A stretch of 64,000 nt of DNA from Enterococcus sp. DIV0212c (GCF_017377505.1 NZ_JAFREN010000010.1:66309-130308), one strand, 5' to 3'. Positions 8,700-18,344 are shown, counted from the stretch's first letter. A program made the numbers and translations. The notes: generated by a model not told the origin, from the sequence alone.

Positions 8700-10034
8700 T
8701 TATCCTGGAAAGCGCCATACAACTGCTCTAAAGTTTGCTGCATAGGGGCTTGGTGTCCAACCTGTAGTTGTTGATACATAGCCGGAACCTGCTGGATTAT
8801 TAGATTCAACGATCTGAACTGAACTACCGTTAACACCAACGACTAATACTGTATGAACGCCGTCTAACCAAGCATCAGGGCTAAGCGCGTTTTCATATTG
8901 AACAACATCGCCAACTTGAACATCAGACCAAGATACTTGAACCGCTCCTGATTGAGTATAGCCACTGTGAGGACCACCTGGTGAGAATCGAACGCCAGCT
9001 GCATTCAGCCAGTTCTGTACCGCTACGATACACTCGCCACTTTGACCCCATCCTGTCGGATTCGTCTGTCCAACCGCATTTAAAGCGATTTGAGCTGCTC
9101 TTTTCTTCGCTTCTGATACGCCGCCAGTACCGATGCTGCTACCGCCACCAGTGTTACCACTAGGTTTTTCTACTGTTTTTTCAGGAACTGGTGCAGCTGG
9201 TGTTGTATTGGTCGTACCATTTTCTTCTACAACATTCGTTTTGGCAAGACCTGGATTTGCCGCTTGTGCTTCTGCTAATTTCATTGCAGCCTCAGCCTCA
9301 GCTTTTCTTTGAGCTTCTGCCTGTTTGGCTTGTTTAGCTTGTTCTTCTTCTAATTTCTTTTGAGCTGCTGCTTTTTGTTCAACATATTCAGATTTTTTAT
9401 TTTCTTCTGTTGAGCGTTGTGCTTCTAAATCATTTTTAGCAATCTCTTGTTGAAGTTTCAACGTATCTAAAGAAGCTTGTTTTTCATTTAATTCTTTTGA
9501 AGAGGTTTCTAAAACAGAAATTTGTGTTTCTACTGTTTTGGTCTTTTTCTCTACCTCTTTTTTATCAGAAGTTTGTTGTTCTAATAAATCATTATTCGCC
9601 TTAACAAGCGTTGTAATTCCTTGAACTCTGTTGATTGCGTCTGAGATTGATTCAGAGTTAAGGACAACATCTAAATAACTAGAGCTTGATCCGCTAACTT
9701 GAACATCGCGGGCTTGGTTGCGCATTTGAACTTCTCGTTTTTGAATACGAACATTCAAATCAGAAATCTCACCGTATAATGTTGTGATCTCATCTTTAAG
9801 AGTCTTTTTTTGCTCAGTCAATTCATCGATTTTTGTTGCCGTAGTCAACATATCTGATTCAATCGCTGCTAGCTTAGTTGCCGCTTCTGTCTCTTTTGTT
9901 TTCAGTCCATTAATGATTTCGTTTTGCTGCTCGATCTTTGTATCATAGTCATCTGCAATTGCAGCACTAGGTAACGCAACTGATGTAAGGGTAACTGAAC
10001 AAACCATCAATGCTGATAATATACTTTTTTTCAC
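8700..10034 (-). CDS. Sal/SagA-paralogous secreted protein with papain-like C-terminal hydrolase domain
   Basis: The 444-residue protein shares its first ~230 residues with the neighbouring SagA-like protein: the same MKKSIL signal peptide and a coiled coil with the RNQARDVQV block. Its C-terminal domain is different. From about residue 309 it has GECIVAVQNWLNAAG with a likely catalytic Cys335, GVHTVLVVG with His394, and VESNN with a polar third residue around 410. This is a CHAP-like, papain-fold amidase/endopeptidase arrangement, as in enterococcal SalA/SalB-type secreted proteins. It probably cleaves peptidoglycan, but activity is inferred. It has its own promoter and terminator and lies between mreD and sagA. 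Confidence 0.8.
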   Translation of the reverse strand: MKKSILSALMVCSVTLTSVALPSAAIADDYDTKIEQQNEIINGLKTKETEAATKLAAIESDMLTTATKIDELTEQKKTLKDEITTLYGEISDLNVRIQKREVQMRNQARDVQVSGSSSSYLDVVLNSESISDAINRVQGITTLVKANNDLLEQQTSDKKEVEKKTKTVETQISVLETSSKELNEKQASLDTLKLQQEIAKNDLEAQRSTEENKKSEYVEQKAAAQKKLEEEQAKQAKQAEAQRKAEAEAAMKLAEAQAANPGLAKTNVVEENGTTNTTPAAPVPEKTVEKPSGNTGGGSSIGTGGVSEAKKRAAQIALNAVGQTNPTGWGQSGECIVAVQNWLNAAGVRFSPGGPHSGYTQSGAVQVSWSDVQVGDVVQYENALSPDAWLDGVHTVLVVGVNGSSVQIVESNNPAGSGYVSTTTGWTPSPYAANFRAVVWRFPG

Positions 10035-10115
10035 TCTTTATTCCTCCGGCATTTACTTTATGTATTTTATAATTTCTGAGTATTTTTAGTCTTAGTTTAA
10101 TTTGACAACGAGGTA

Positions 10116-10124
10116 ATTGTAACA
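10116..10124 (-). promoter_or_regulatory. Extended -10 promoter of the second secreted hydrolase gene
   Basis: TGTTACAAT on the minus strand (TGnTACAAT) lies about 85 bp before the start. It is embedded in a sequence similar to that upstream of the SagA-like gene, including a shared TCGTTGT just downstream. Confidence 0.6.
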
Positions 10125-10271
10125 TAGCAGTATGACATACAGATAAACAGGACATTACAAAAATGTTTCATACAGCATAATTAAATAACAAACATAATTA
10201 TTCAAAACTCAATAAAACATCCTTTTAAATAATACTAATCGTACTATCTCATATCTTGTTATTCATGTAAA

Positions 10272-10301
10272 AAGAGACTATTCGTTAGCGAATAATCTCT
10301 T
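10272..10301 (-). terminator. Terminator overlapping the end of mreD
   Basis: AAGAGA, TTATTCG and their complements form a 12-bp stem with a 4-base loop, followed by TTTTTAC on the minus strand. The mreD stop codon and last codons lie inside the stem. Confidence 0.75.
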
Positions 10302-10793
10302 CAATGGATAAGCAAAAATAACAAATATTAGCATATTAAAAAGTAATGTCGGACCTAAAACTTTCGTGATAAATAATAATGGCGCCACATTTGATAGATG
10401 GAATATAATTTGCAAGCCAACTGCGATCAGTTCATAAGTGGTCACAAAAATAATCATTCCAAAAAATGCAGTCAATAGGTTCGTGTGCACCACTCGCTGA
10501 AATCGATACATCATCATGACTGTCGCCGCTAATGCAACGGTATATATTCCAATAATTCCTATATAGTAACTATCAGAAATCAGACCCAAAACTAAAGCTG
10601 TGATCAATAAATAGCGTTTAGATAGATTAGGCACTGCCATTAAAAAGGCCAGCAATAAAAAGTGAGCATTCGCAAAATAGACATTGTCTGTTAAATTACC
10701 TGCAGCTTGGGTCAGTTGACCATCGATCAACATCAATAAAAAGAAAATTACTGGCGCATAGTATTTAACATTTTCTTTCCGTATCATTTGCAT
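10278..10793 (-). CDS. mreD: Rod shape-determining protein MreD
   Basis: A 171-residue integral membrane protein with five to six hydrophobic segments spread over its whole length. It begins just 1 bp after the mreC stop, the standard mreC-mreD order. MreD partners MreC in scaffolding peripheral or elongation-type peptidoglycan synthesis. The sequence shows the family's pattern of short loops and an early FFLLMLIDGQLTQ helix. In ovococci mreCD are usually present without mreB, and no mreB is seen nearby. A terminator overlaps the gene's end. Confidence 0.88.
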   Translation of the reverse strand: MQMIRKENVKYYAPVIFFLLMLIDGQLTQAAGNLTDNVYFANAHFLLLAFLMAVPNLSKRYLLITALVLGLISDSYYIGIIGIYTVALAATVMMMYRFQRVVHTNLLTAFFGMIIFVTTYELIAVGLQIIFHLSNVAPLLFITKVLGPTLLFNMLIFVIFAYPLKRLFANE

Positions 10794-10794
10794 C

Positions 10795-11655
10795 TTACTC
10801 CCCCGCTCCAGCTAATCTCTTGATAATAGTCACGACGGGTATATTATACATTTCAGCATACGGTTTAACATACACTTCTCGGTCTAATCCGTAACTGTCT
10901 GGTTTCACTTTTTGAACAACTCCAACCGGCAGATTCGCTGGTGAATTTTGCCCTAATCCAGATGTTTGAACAATATCGCCTTCTTTGATATCCATATCTC
11001 CTACTAATTGGCTGACAATCAACGTATTTTCTTTGTCATCGTAATTTTTTAATAGTCCATAGGAATCTCCTTTTTCAGAATTGATCTGAACTGGAAAATG
11101 ATTAGAATTTTGATTTTTAGAGGTTAATAGTTCTACTTTTGATGTAGTTGCATTCACTTCGATCACTCGACCAATCAAACCCTTTTGAGCCAAAACTGCC
11201 ATATTAGGTTCGATACCGTCATTTGAACCTCGATCGACGATCAATAAATCTTGCCACATATCAGGAGAACGAGTAACAACAGTTGCTGTCACTTTTTCGT
11301 AATTTCCTAAAGTTTCGTTCAAAGATAGTTCTTTTTTTAATGCTTCATTTTCTTTTTTTAAGTTGTCATTTTGGATAGATAGTTCACCATATCCGTCGAT
11401 TCTTTCTTTTAAGCGGACATTTTCATCGTAGGTGTTAAAAAGTGTGCTGATTGACGACACTCCATTGCTAATGGCTTTGCCTGGAAATGCAATAACTTTG
11501 TCGACAAACCCTACGCTGTCGTTGACTGCTGATTGACCAAGATTGGTTTTTCCGTCATTTGCTCTGTGAGCGGCGGTCAAACTAATGATCGTAACCACTA
11601 TGATCACTAAGATCAGCGTGATAATTATATTTTTATTTGGATTAAATTTTTTCAC
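10795..11655 (-). CDS. mreC: Rod shape-determining protein MreC
   Basis: The 286-residue protein has a short cytoplasmic N-terminus, one membrane helix (about residues 10-28) and a coiled coil (about 80-110, with NDNLKKENEALKKEL). Two beta-domains follow, containing VTATVVTRSPDMWQDLLIVDRGSNDGI and the late TSGLGQNSPANLPVGVVQKV segment typical of MreC. It acts outside the membrane with MreD and class B penicillin-binding proteins to organise wall synthesis. It is co-transcribed with mreD. Upstream is about 185 bp of non-coding DNA including the pnp terminator. Confidence 0.92.
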   Translation of the reverse strand: MKKFNPNKNIIITLILVIIVVTIISLTAAHRANDGKTNLGQSAVNDSVGFVDKVIAFPGKAISNGVSSISTLFNTYDENVRLKERIDGYGELSIQNDNLKKENEALKKELSLNETLGNYEKVTATVVTRSPDMWQDLLIVDRGSNDGIEPNMAVLAQKGLIGRVIEVNATTSKVELLTSKNQNSNHFPVQINSEKGDSYGLLKNYDDKENTLIVSQLVGDMDIKEGDIVQTSGLGQNSPANLPVGVVQKVKPDSYGLDREVYVKPYAEMYNIPVVTIIKRLAGAGE

Positions 11656-11778
11656 ATCGACACCCCGAATAATCTTTAGACTGATAGCAATAATTTTACC
11701 ACTAATTCAAGGCAAACAAAAGAGCTGTGGTACGTCTTTACCTATTTTTATTAAATAAAGTCATTTTCACAAAAAAAC

Positions 11779-11803
11779 AGAGTAGGCTCAATGCCTTACT
11801 CTG
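11779..11803 (-). terminator. Terminator of pnp
   Basis: CAGAGTAAGGC pairs with GCCTACTCTG around a short loop, followed by a run of seven T residues on the minus strand, about 40 bp past the pnp stop. Confidence 0.8.
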
Positions 11804-11841
11804 CTTAAAAAAAATGACTATTAAAAGCAAAATCCGATTGC

Positions 11842-13956
11842 TTATTTTTCTTTATTTTCTTCAGTTAATAACGCTTTGCGTGAAACATTGACACGACCTT
11901 GTTTGTCGATTTCAGTAACTTTTACAAGTACTTCATCGCCAAGTTTTACAACATCTTCAACGTTATTTACACGTTCATTCGCTAATTGAGAAATATGAAC
12001 TAGTCCGTCTTTTCCTTTAATCAAGTTAACAAACGCACCAAATTTTTCGATACGAACGACTTTACCAAGGTAAACTTGTCCAACTTCAACTTCTTTTGTT
12101 AATTCTTCAATGATCTTGATGGCTTTTTTGATCATATCTGCATCAGCAGAGGCAATACTTACATTACCTTCTTGATCGATATCGATCTTCACGCCAGTTT
12201 CATCAATGATTCCGTTAATTGTTTCTCCACCTTTACCAATAACATCTTTGATTTTAGCTGGAGCGATTTGAATCATTTCGATTTTCGGTGCGTATTTGCT
12301 TAACTCTGGGCGAGGTTCAGCTAATGTTGATGTTAATTCAGCAAGAATTTCCATACGCGCTTTTTTCGCTTGAGTTAGTGCTTCTGTCAAGATTTGTTCA
12401 GTGATTCCTTGGATTTTGATATCCATTTGTAAAGCTGTGATCCCATCTTTTGTACCTGCAACTTTAAAGTCCATGTCGCCTAAATGATCTTCTAAACCTT
12501 GGATATCTGTTAAAATTGTATAGTTTTCACCATCACTAACAAGTCCCATAGCGATTCCGGCAACTGGTGCTTTGATTGGCACACCAGCATCCATCAAGGC
12601 TAAGATTCCAGCACAGATACTTGCTTGAGAAGAAGAACCATTTGATTCTAAAACTTCTGATACGACACGGATCATGTATGGGAAATCTGCTTCATCCGGA
12701 ATAATTTGCGCCATTGCACGTTCACCTAAAGCACCATGACCGATTTCACGACGACCAGGTGATCCTGCACGACCTGTTGAACCAACAGAGAATTGCGGGA
12801 AGTTATAATGGTGGATGAAACGTTTGCTGTCTTCCACACCTAAACCATCAATGATTTGGTGTTCGCCAAGCGGTGCTAATGTCACAACAGACAACGCTTG
12901 TGTTTGTCCACGAGTGAATAAACCAGAACCATGAACACGAGGCAAAATACCAACTTCTGATGCCAATGGACGGATTTCGTCTAGCTTACGGCCATCAGGA
13001 CGGATTTTGTCGATCGTGATCAATTCACGAACCACATCTTTTTCAAGATCTTCAGCAATTTGTTTTACTTCTTTTGCTACTTGGTCGGCATCTTCATGAC
13101 CAGCAAATTTTTCAGCATACGCTTCTTTTAATTGATCTTTGATCGCATCGATATTCACTTCACGAGCTAATTTTTCTTCCGTCATAACTGCTTCTTTCAT
13201 TGAAGCGTAGTAAGCCGCGAAGATTTCTTTTTTCAAATCAGCATCTACTTGTAATAATTTGATTTCCATTTTTTCTTTACCAACAGCGGCAACGATTTCT
13301 TCTTGGAAAGCAACTAATTCTTTGATTGCATCAAAACCGAAAAGTAACGCACCAAGCATATCTTCTTCAGATACTTCTTTGGCACCACTTTCAACCATGT
13401 TGATTGCTTTTTTCGTTCCAGCAACGGTTAATTCGATATCTGTTTTTTCAGATTGTTCGACTGTTGGATTCAACACATATTCGCCATCCACACGACCTAC
13501 ATCCACACCTGCGATTGGTCCATCAAATGGAATATCAGAAATTGCTAAAGCTAAAGATGAACCAAACATTGCTGCCATTTCTGGTGTACAATCTTGTTCA
13601 ACACTCATAACTGTATTCGTAATTTGAACTTCATTACGGAAGCCTTCAGCAAACATCGGACGAATTGGACGGTCAATTAGACGAGCAGTTAATGTTGCAC
13701 GTTCACTTGGACGACCTTCACGTTTGATAAATCCGCCTGGAATTTTACCTACAGCGTACATTTTTTCTTCGTAGTTAACTGTTAATGGAAAGAAATCGAA
13801 ATCTCTCGCATCTTTTGAAGCAACAGCCGCACTTAATACGACAGTCTCTCCATAACGAACTAAGACTGCACCATTTGCTTGTTTGGCTAATTGGCCAACT
13901 TCAACTTGTAAAGGACGTCCACCCCAAGTTGTTTTAAACACTTGTTTTTCTGACAT
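11842..13956 (-). CDS. pnp: Polyribonucleotide nucleotidyltransferase (PNPase)
   Basis: The 704-residue enzyme starts [23 protein letters not shown]. It has two RNase PH-like domains (the second with [20 protein letters not shown], which holds phosphate-binding residues), then a KH domain ([17 protein letters not shown]) and an S1 domain ([20 protein letters not shown]). It degrades RNA 3' to 5' by phosphorolysis. An upstream in-frame ATG at 14067 is rejected because AGGAGAAC precedes 13956 and the intervening stretch is part of a long leader hairpin. The gene follows rpsO, the common bacterial order. Confidence 0.97.
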   Translation of the reverse strand: MSEKQVFKTTWGGRPLQVEVGQLAKQANGAVLVRYGETVVLSAAVASKDARDFDFFPLTVNYEEKMYAVGKIPGGFIKREGRPSERATLTARLIDRPIRPMFAEGFRNEVQITNTVMSVEQDCTPEMAAMFGSSLALAISDIPFDGPIAGVDVGRVDGEYVLNPTVEQSEKTDIELTVAGTKKAINMVESGAKEVSEEDMLGALLFGFDAIKELVAFQEEIVAAVGKEKMEIKLLQVDADLKKEIFAAYYASMKEAVMTEEKLAREVNIDAIKDQLKEAYAEKFAGHEDADQVAKEVKQIAEDLEKDVVRELITIDKIRPDGRKLDEIRPLASEVGILPRVHGSGLFTRGQTQALSVVTLAPLGEHQIIDGLGVEDSKRFIHHYNFPQFSVGSTGRAGSPGRREIGHGALGERAMAQIIPDEADFPYMIRVVSEVLESNGSSSQASICAGILALMDAGVPIKAPVAGIAMGLVSDGENYTILTDIQGLEDHLGDMDFKVAGTKDGITALQMDIKIQGITEQILTEALTQAKKARMEILAELTSTLAEPRPELSKYAPKIEMIQIAPAKIKDVIGKGGETINGIIDETGVKIDIDQEGNVSIASADADMIKKAIKIIEELTKEVEVGQVYLGKVVRIEKFGAFVNLIKGKDGLVHISQLANERVNNVEDVVKLGDEVLVKVTEIDKQGRVNVSRKALLTEENKEK

Positions 13957-13975
13957 ATATCTGTTCTCCTTTGCG

Positions 13976-14069
13976 CTTTGGAAAAGGGAATCGACTACTA
14001 AACAAATGAAAAGATTTAATGTTTTAAATCCTTTCATTTGGTTAGTAGAGTGAAAAGACCCTTCCAAAG
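13976..14069 (-). promoter_or_regulatory. Long hairpin in the pnp leader
   Basis: An inner stem (CTACTAA, CAAATGAAA and GATTTAA with their complements, 13995-14048) sits inside an outer stem (CTTTGGAA with GGG, and CCCTTCCAAAG). Together they make a bulged double-stranded structure nearly 95 nt long ending just before the pnp ribosome site. In E. coli a comparable hairpin is cut by RNase III and lets PNPase repress itself; a similar use here is inference. Confidence 0.7.
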
Positions 14070-14104
14070 ACTTCTAAAATTTGGTATTTCTTTACATTAC
14101 TAAA

Positions 14105-14131
14105 AAGTGAGATTCACTGGGAACCTCACTT
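14105..14131 (-). terminator. Terminator or attenuator between rpsO and pnp
   Basis: AAGTGAG pairs with CTCACTT around a 13-base loop, followed by TTTTTAG on the minus strand, 13 bp after rpsO. Little room for a separate pnp promoter remains, so partial read-through into pnp is likely. Confidence 0.65.
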
Positions 14132-14143
14132 TTCTTTCTTTGA

Positions 14144-14413
14144 TTAACGACGTAATCCTAAGCGTTCGATCAATACGCGGTAACGTTGGATGTCAGTCTT
14201 ACGTAAGTAAGCTAACAAGTTACGACGGTGACCAATTTTTTTCATTAGTCCACGGTAAGAATGATGATCTTTTTTGTGAACACGAGCATGTTCGTTCAAG
14301 TGGTTGATATCAGCAGTTAATACAGCGATCTGTACTTCTGGTGAACCAGTATCCCCCTCATGACGAGCGTATTCGCTAATGATTTCGTTTTTCTTTTCTT
14401 TTGACATTGCCAT
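14144..14413 (-). CDS. rpsO: 30S ribosomal protein S15
   Basis: The 89-residue protein starts [24 protein letters not shown] and contains the conserved [36 protein letters not shown] segment that binds 16S rRNA at the central three-way junction. An upstream in-frame ATG at 14479 would add 22 residues foreign to S15. AAGAGGTG lies before 14413, which gives the family's exact length. The gene is divergent from def, and the 283-bp gap between them holds both promoters. S15 often represses its own mRNA through a leader structure; I could not assign one with confidence. Confidence 0.97.
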   Translation of the reverse strand: MAMSKEKKNEIISEYARHEGDTGSPEVQIAVLTADINHLNEHARVHKKDHHSYRGLMKKIGHRRNLLAYLRKTDIQRYRVLIERLGLRR

Positions 14414-14696
14414 GTTTTTCACCTCTTCTTTAATAGTCATCTTTCTACTGAGTAATGCGTTGGTGATTCGCACAACCAAGTAAAAGACGGTATGATTTCA
14501 TACAGGTACACTTTACAGGAAAATTGTAAAAAATGCAAGACTAAGCTGGCTCTAGTCGGTGTTTTTTGAACAATTTATCCCCATTATTAATGGTTTTATG
14601 ATAAACTATATAGGCGAATACATACATTAATGAAAAGATCTACCGGCTAACTAAGATGAGTCTAGACTTTTGAATAATTAAAGGAGGAATTATCCC

Positions 14697-15260
14697 ATGA
14701 TCACCATGGAGGATATTATCCGTGAAGGAAACCCAACACTTAGAGAAGTAGCAAAAGAAGTAGCTGTGCCGCTTTCTGATGAAGATATTAAATTAGGCGA
14801 AGACATGATGGAGTTCTTGAAAAATAGTCAAGATCCTGTCAAAGCAGAGGAATTGGCTTTGCGGGGAGGCGTTGGTTTAGCTGCTCCTCAATTAGATATT
14901 TCTAAACGAATCATTGCAGTTCATGTGCCAAGCGGTGACTTGGAAAATCCAGAACCGACCTTAAGCGCAGTCATGTATAATCCTAAAATTTTGAGCCATT
15001 CTGTTCAAGATGCTTGTCTTGGCGAAGGGGAAGGTTGTTTATCTGTTGACCGTGAAGTGCCTGGATATGTAGTGCGCCATAACAAAATCACACTTTCTTA
15101 CGTGGATATTAAGGGTAACAAACAAAAAATCCGATTGAAGAACTATGAAGCAATCGTTGTTCAACATGAAATCGATCATTTAAATGGTGTTATGTTTTAC
15201 GATCATATCAACCAAGGAAATCCATTTGCTTTGAAAGATGGCGTTTTAGTGATCGAATAA
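14697..15260 (+). CDS. def: Peptide deformylase (type 2)
   Basis: The 187-residue metalloenzyme removes the formyl group from new proteins. All three signature motifs are present: GVGLAAPQ (58-65), EGCLS (112-116, with the metal-binding Cys) and HEIDH (157-161, with two metal His and the catalytic Glu). The insertion between motifs and the length are those of Gram-positive type 2 enzymes. AAAGGAGGAAT precedes the ATG. The gene is monocistronic with its own terminator. Confidence 0.97.
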   Translation: MITMEDIIREGNPTLREVAKEVAVPLSDEDIKLGEDMMEFLKNSQDPVKAEELALRGGVGLAAPQLDISKRIIAVHVPSGDLENPEPTLSAVMYNPKILSHSVQDACLGEGEGCLSVDREVPGYVVRHNKITLSYVDIKGNKQKIRLKNYEAIVVQHEIDHLNGVMFYDHINQGNPFALKDGVLVIE

Positions 15261-15301
15261 CTACTTAACTATAGGAAGAAAATGTTAACTCCTTTAGATA
15301 A

Positions 15302-15346
15302 AGCATTGTAGGCATAGAATTATTTCAGCCTACAATGCTTTTTTTT
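15302..15346 (+). terminator. Terminator of def
   Basis: A 12-bp perfect stem (AGCATTGTAGGC and complement) with a 14-base loop is followed by eight T residues. Confidence 0.88.
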
Positions 15347-15359
15347 GAACCTCTACTCT

Positions 15360-15608
15360 TTATTCCAATTCAATCGTTTTTTCAGTTTCGTTTTCTTCTT
15401 CTCCGAAAGTATATAATTGTTCTATGGTAACACCCAGCACTTCAGCAATATCGTGAATCAACAACAAAGAAGGATTTTGCTTATTTCTTTCGATTTTAAT
15501 AATTGTTTGTCTAGCAACTCCTACTTTTTCTGCTAATTCTCTTTGAGACATTCTCAAAACTGCCCGATAAACATGTATATGTACATCAACTACTTTACTT
15601 TTCCCCAT
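15360..15608 (-). CDS. Small XRE-type helix-turn-helix regulator
   Basis: An 82-residue Cro/C1-type DNA-binding protein. RMSQRELAEKVGVARQTIIKIERNKQNPSLLLIHDIAEVLGVTIEQLY spans the five-helix domain, followed by an acidic tail (GEEENETEKTIELE). A longer frame running up to 15842 is open, but the ribosome site AAAGGAGAG is just upstream of 15608 and the extra residues look non-coding. Members of this short family are often autoregulated; no partner membrane protein or toxin lies next to it here. Target unknown. Confidence 0.85.
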   Translation of the reverse strand: MGKSKVVDVHIHVYRAVLRMSQRELAEKVGVARQTIIKIERNKQNPSLLLIHDIAEVLGVTIEQLYTFGEEENETEKTIELE

Positions 15609-15769
15609 TCTTTCTCTCCTTTCCTGATTAGAATAATGAAAACTTGTTTTTATGCGATTCACACTAAGTTTCACCGCTAAAAAATTACAGCATATTTGCC
15701 ATAATGTCTTATTTATTTTATCAGAATGAGTACAAAATATATAGCAATTTTTGTTTGCGAAACAAAAAA

Positions 15770-15790
15770 ACTGCGGATATACTCCGCAGT
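15770..15790 (-). terminator. Terminator of the HAD hydrolase gene
   Basis: ACTGCGGA and its complement close a short loop, followed by seven T residues on the minus strand, about 20 bp after the stop. Confidence 0.8.
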
Positions 15791-15808
15791 CATAAAACTT
15801 ACTTATTC

Positions 15809-16585
15809 TTAAATAGCCTTTAGTTCCTTCAATGCTTTCCAAATACCATCATTATCATTCGTATCTGTCACAAGCTTTGCTTCTTGTTGAATGTGAGGGA
15901 GTGCATTACCCATCGCCACACCAATTCCTGCTTCTCTCAACATTTCACGATCATTTTCACCATCACCGAATGTGATAATATTTTTACGGGCAATCCCAAC
16001 ACGGTCTGCTAAATTAAGCAAAGTCGCCGCTTTAGACCCGTTTCTAGGTACAATATCTACACTTTCAGAATGCCAACGAATGAAACGGAATTTAGAGAAT
16101 TCACTTTCAAATACGCCTTCTGAAGATTCATCATAAAAAGCCAATGCTTGATAGACATCATTTTCTTTTTGAAAATTCAAATCATATTCTGGAGCTTCAA
16201 AATCAATAGAACCCATTGCTTCAATCATTTGATCCTGGCGGTGATGGTTATTTTTTTTCACATCATCCAGCCCAACATAGGCTAAACCAATCTCTCTTTT
16301 CTCTACTTCAGAAGCAAAACGATGCAGTTCTTCCTGATCCAATAGATTTTGGTAATATTGTTCATGGTCCAAAAATGCTGCTGCACCATTACAAAGTACA
16401 TAATTGGAAAAATCTAAGTCTAAAATAATATCTTGCGCCATAAAACGGCTGCGCCCTGTTGCAATCGTTACTAGATGTCCTTGTTTTCTCAACATCTTCA
16501 ATGCTTCTCGTGTACTTTCTAACGGTTGTCGATCCGTTCCCAACAATGTTCCATCAATATCAAATGCAAAAAGTTTTCTTTCCAT
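15809..16585 (-). CDS. Cof-type HAD-IIB phosphatase
   Basis: The 258-residue enzyme has the HAD motifs in order: DIDGTLL (residues 9-15, nucleophile and acid/base Asp), a Thr/Gly motif in VTIATGRS, Lys in RNGSKAATL, and GDGENDREML (Mg-binding Asp pair). The large C2b cap between motifs II and III places it in the Cof/YwpJ group that dephosphorylates sugar phosphates, FMN or pyridoxal phosphate. The exact substrate cannot be read from sequence. It lies 22 bp after the AlkD-like gene and may share its transcript. Confidence 0.9.
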   Translation of the reverse strand: MERKLFAFDIDGTLLGTDRQPLESTREALKMLRKQGHLVTIATGRSRFMAQDIILDLDFSNYVLCNGAAAFLDHEQYYQNLLDQEELHRFASEVEKREIGLAYVGLDDVKKNNHHRQDQMIEAMGSIDFEAPEYDLNFQKENDVYQALAFYDESSEGVFESEFSKFRFIRWHSESVDIVPRNGSKAATLLNLADRVGIARKNIITFGDGENDREMLREAGIGVAMGNALPHIQQEAKLVTDTNDNDGIWKALKELKAI

Positions 16586-16607
16586 GGCGTAATAACTCGC
16601 TCACTTT

Positions 16608-17255
16608 CTATGGTTTTGGCAAATACTTACTGCCTTCTCTAACAGCTAATCGACTTAATTCAGTCTCCTTGATCAATTTTTGGACCCATTTAGAATCAGT
16701 TTTGCTATATTGACGCAAGGACCAGCCAATCGCTTTTTGAATAAAGAACTCATCTGTAGTTTTATCATAAATAATGGCTTTTTTCAATAACACAAGGTTT
16801 GTTTTTTCTTTATATAACAGTTGCAGATTGATTGCAATCCGTCTATGCCAGAAGTCTTCTTCTCCAAAAAATGCTTCAAATAACTGAGGCATTTCGTCTA
16901 GATGATCGTGTCCCCAAAGCCCAAAAAACTTACGCCAAGCATCTACGCTATCCCACCAAGCTTTTTCGATCACGAAAGGTTTGAAGCGTAACATTTCTTC
17001 AAAAGAAAAGCGTTTGACATTAACTGTTGCTAAATCGATTGCCAAATACTGATATTCCCGCTCAGGTTTATGATAGTAAAAATCCACTAACTCGAATAAC
17101 ACATCGAATGGCAGTTTTTTGCTAGCTTTCAAAAGTTCTTTCTCCACCACAGCACGTTCTGGTGCCGCAACACCTGCAAAAGGAAATAAATTTTTCATGT
17201 AAGCTGCCATTTGTTCAGCTTTTTCTTCATTTTTCGGAAAAACTACTTTATCCAT
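16608..17255 (-). CDS. AlkD-like DNA alkylation repair protein
   Basis: The 215-residue all-helical protein is built of HEAT-like repeats, as in AlkC/AlkD DNA glycosylases. The KAWWDSVDAW segment (about residues 100-109) holds the Trp and Asp that in Bacillus AlkD contact the lesion, and FFIQKAIGWSLRQYSK (about 172-187) holds the second conserved Trp and the positively charged helix. It would remove N3- and N7-alkylated bases from DNA without base flipping. AAGGAGTAA precedes the ATG. The neighbouring HAD phosphatase has no evident functional link. Confidence 0.88.
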   Translation of the reverse strand: MDKVVFPKNEEKAEQMAAYMKNLFPFAGVAAPERAVVEKELLKASKKLPFDVLFELVDFYYHKPEREYQYLAIDLATVNVKRFSFEEMLRFKPFVIEKAWWDSVDAWRKFFGLWGHDHLDEMPQLFEAFFGEEDFWHRRIAINLQLLYKEKTNLVLLKKAIIYDKTTDEFFIQKAIGWSLRQYSKTDSKWVQKLIKETELSRLAVREGSKYLPKP

Positions 17256-17316
17256 TTTATTACTCCTTTTTCTTCTTTCCTATATTTTACTTCAATCAGC
17301 TGCAGACAGCAAAAAA

Positions 17317-17341
17317 GCTGAAACGGGAAACCCGCCTCAGC
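17317..17341 (-). terminator. Terminator of the formate/nitrite transporter-like gene
   Basis: GCTGAGGCGGG pairs with CCCGTTTCAGC around three bases, followed by six T residues on the minus strand, 12 bp past the stop. Confidence 0.85.
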
Positions 17342-17352
17342 CTCTAAATTGT

Positions 17353-18150
17353 TTAATCTAAATAACTTGTATCTGCATTATTCAACCATGCATAGCCCAA
17401 GCCCATCACTAAGCCACCGCCGATAAAGTTACCGATCAGTGCAAAGAATAGATTGTGTGCCACGCTGCCGACTGTCATTGCCGCCATTGTTCCATGAGAA
17501 GCGAAATACGCTAAACTGAATGCAGGGAAATTGGCGATAACGTGTTCATAGCCTAAGAAAGCGAAGATAAAGATAATGAAAATGATTGCCGCAACTTTAC
17601 CAGCATCATCTTTCATACGCATACTTACTAATACAGCTGTATTTACTACAATATTAGCAAACATTCCTTCAACTAAAATTTGTGTCGTTGTTTTATCTAA
17701 TTTACCAGCAATCGATGTAAAGAAAAAGCTATCAGCAGGTAAATCTTGGAAAGGAACTGTCAACGAAATCAAGTAGCCAAAAAGTACGCCACCGACTAAA
17801 TTAAAGAAAATACATGCAACTAAAATTTTCGCTGCAAAAGAAAAGTTGATCTTTTTACGATAAACGCCGACTGTCATATAAAGCATATTCGATGTTCCAA
17901 GTTCTGCATTCATATAAAGAATCATAACAAGTGACCAGCTGAACATAAAGGCATATAGAATTTTGCCTAAGCCGTGTACCATTCCTTCACCTTTGATTGC
18001 AATCGCAAAGGCAACTGCCGTTCCTAATGTTAAAAACATACAAGCAAGCATTGCACGAAAAGCGTAACGCATAAAACTACTTTGGAATAAGTTCATTTTT
18101 TTACTAATTGATTTGTCGATCTGCTCAAATAATGGCGATACAGGTTTCAT
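17353..18150 (-). CDS. Formate/nitrite transporter (FNT) family channel
   Basis: The 265-residue membrane protein has six hydrophobic segments. FNT hallmarks include the first re-entrant region AELGTSNMLYMTVG between the second and third helices and a later Asn-rich re-entrant segment in the second half. FNT pentamers pass formate, nitrite or hydrosulfide, often with protons. Formate fits a mixed-acid fermenting coccus, but no pyruvate formate-lyase gene is in view to confirm it. The start at 18150 follows AAAGGAGAAA; an upstream ATG at 18192 lacks such a site. It is transcribed alone. Confidence 0.88.
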   Translation of the reverse strand: MKPVSPLFEQIDKSISKKMNLFQSSFMRYAFRAMLACMFLTLGTAVAFAIAIKGEGMVHGLGKILYAFMFSWSLVMILYMNAELGTSNMLYMTVGVYRKKINFSFAAKILVACIFFNLVGGVLFGYLISLTVPFQDLPADSFFFTSIAGKLDKTTTQILVEGMFANIVVNTAVLVSMRMKDDAGKVAAIIFIIFIFAFLGYEHVIANFPAFSLAYFASHGTMAAMTVGSVAHNLFFALIGNFIGGGLVMGLGYAWLNNADTSYLD

Positions 18151-18309
18151 TGTGTTTCTCCTTTTCAATTTGTTTTCATCTAATATTTTCAAAAAACATC
18201 CTTTACCATTCTAAAGACCAACAGGGGTTTTGTCTAGTGCTTTTTCATACAAAGTACCACTTTTTTTTATTTAGTAAAAGAAATAACCTGCTTATTCTCT
18301 TAAAAACAC

Positions 18310-18338
18310 TTGAGTTATCACCTATTCTGCGGTATACT
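18310..18338 (+). promoter_or_regulatory. Promoter of rpsD
   Basis: TTGAGT, a 17-bp spacer, and TATACT lie about 195 bp before the S4 start, giving a long untranslated leader. Confidence 0.8.
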
Positions 18339-18344
18339 AAACCT

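Noticed and set aside
16404..16713. Plus-strand frames opposite the HAD and AlkD-like genes
   Set aside because: They are antisense shadows without ribosome sites; the minus-strand genes have clear family motifs.
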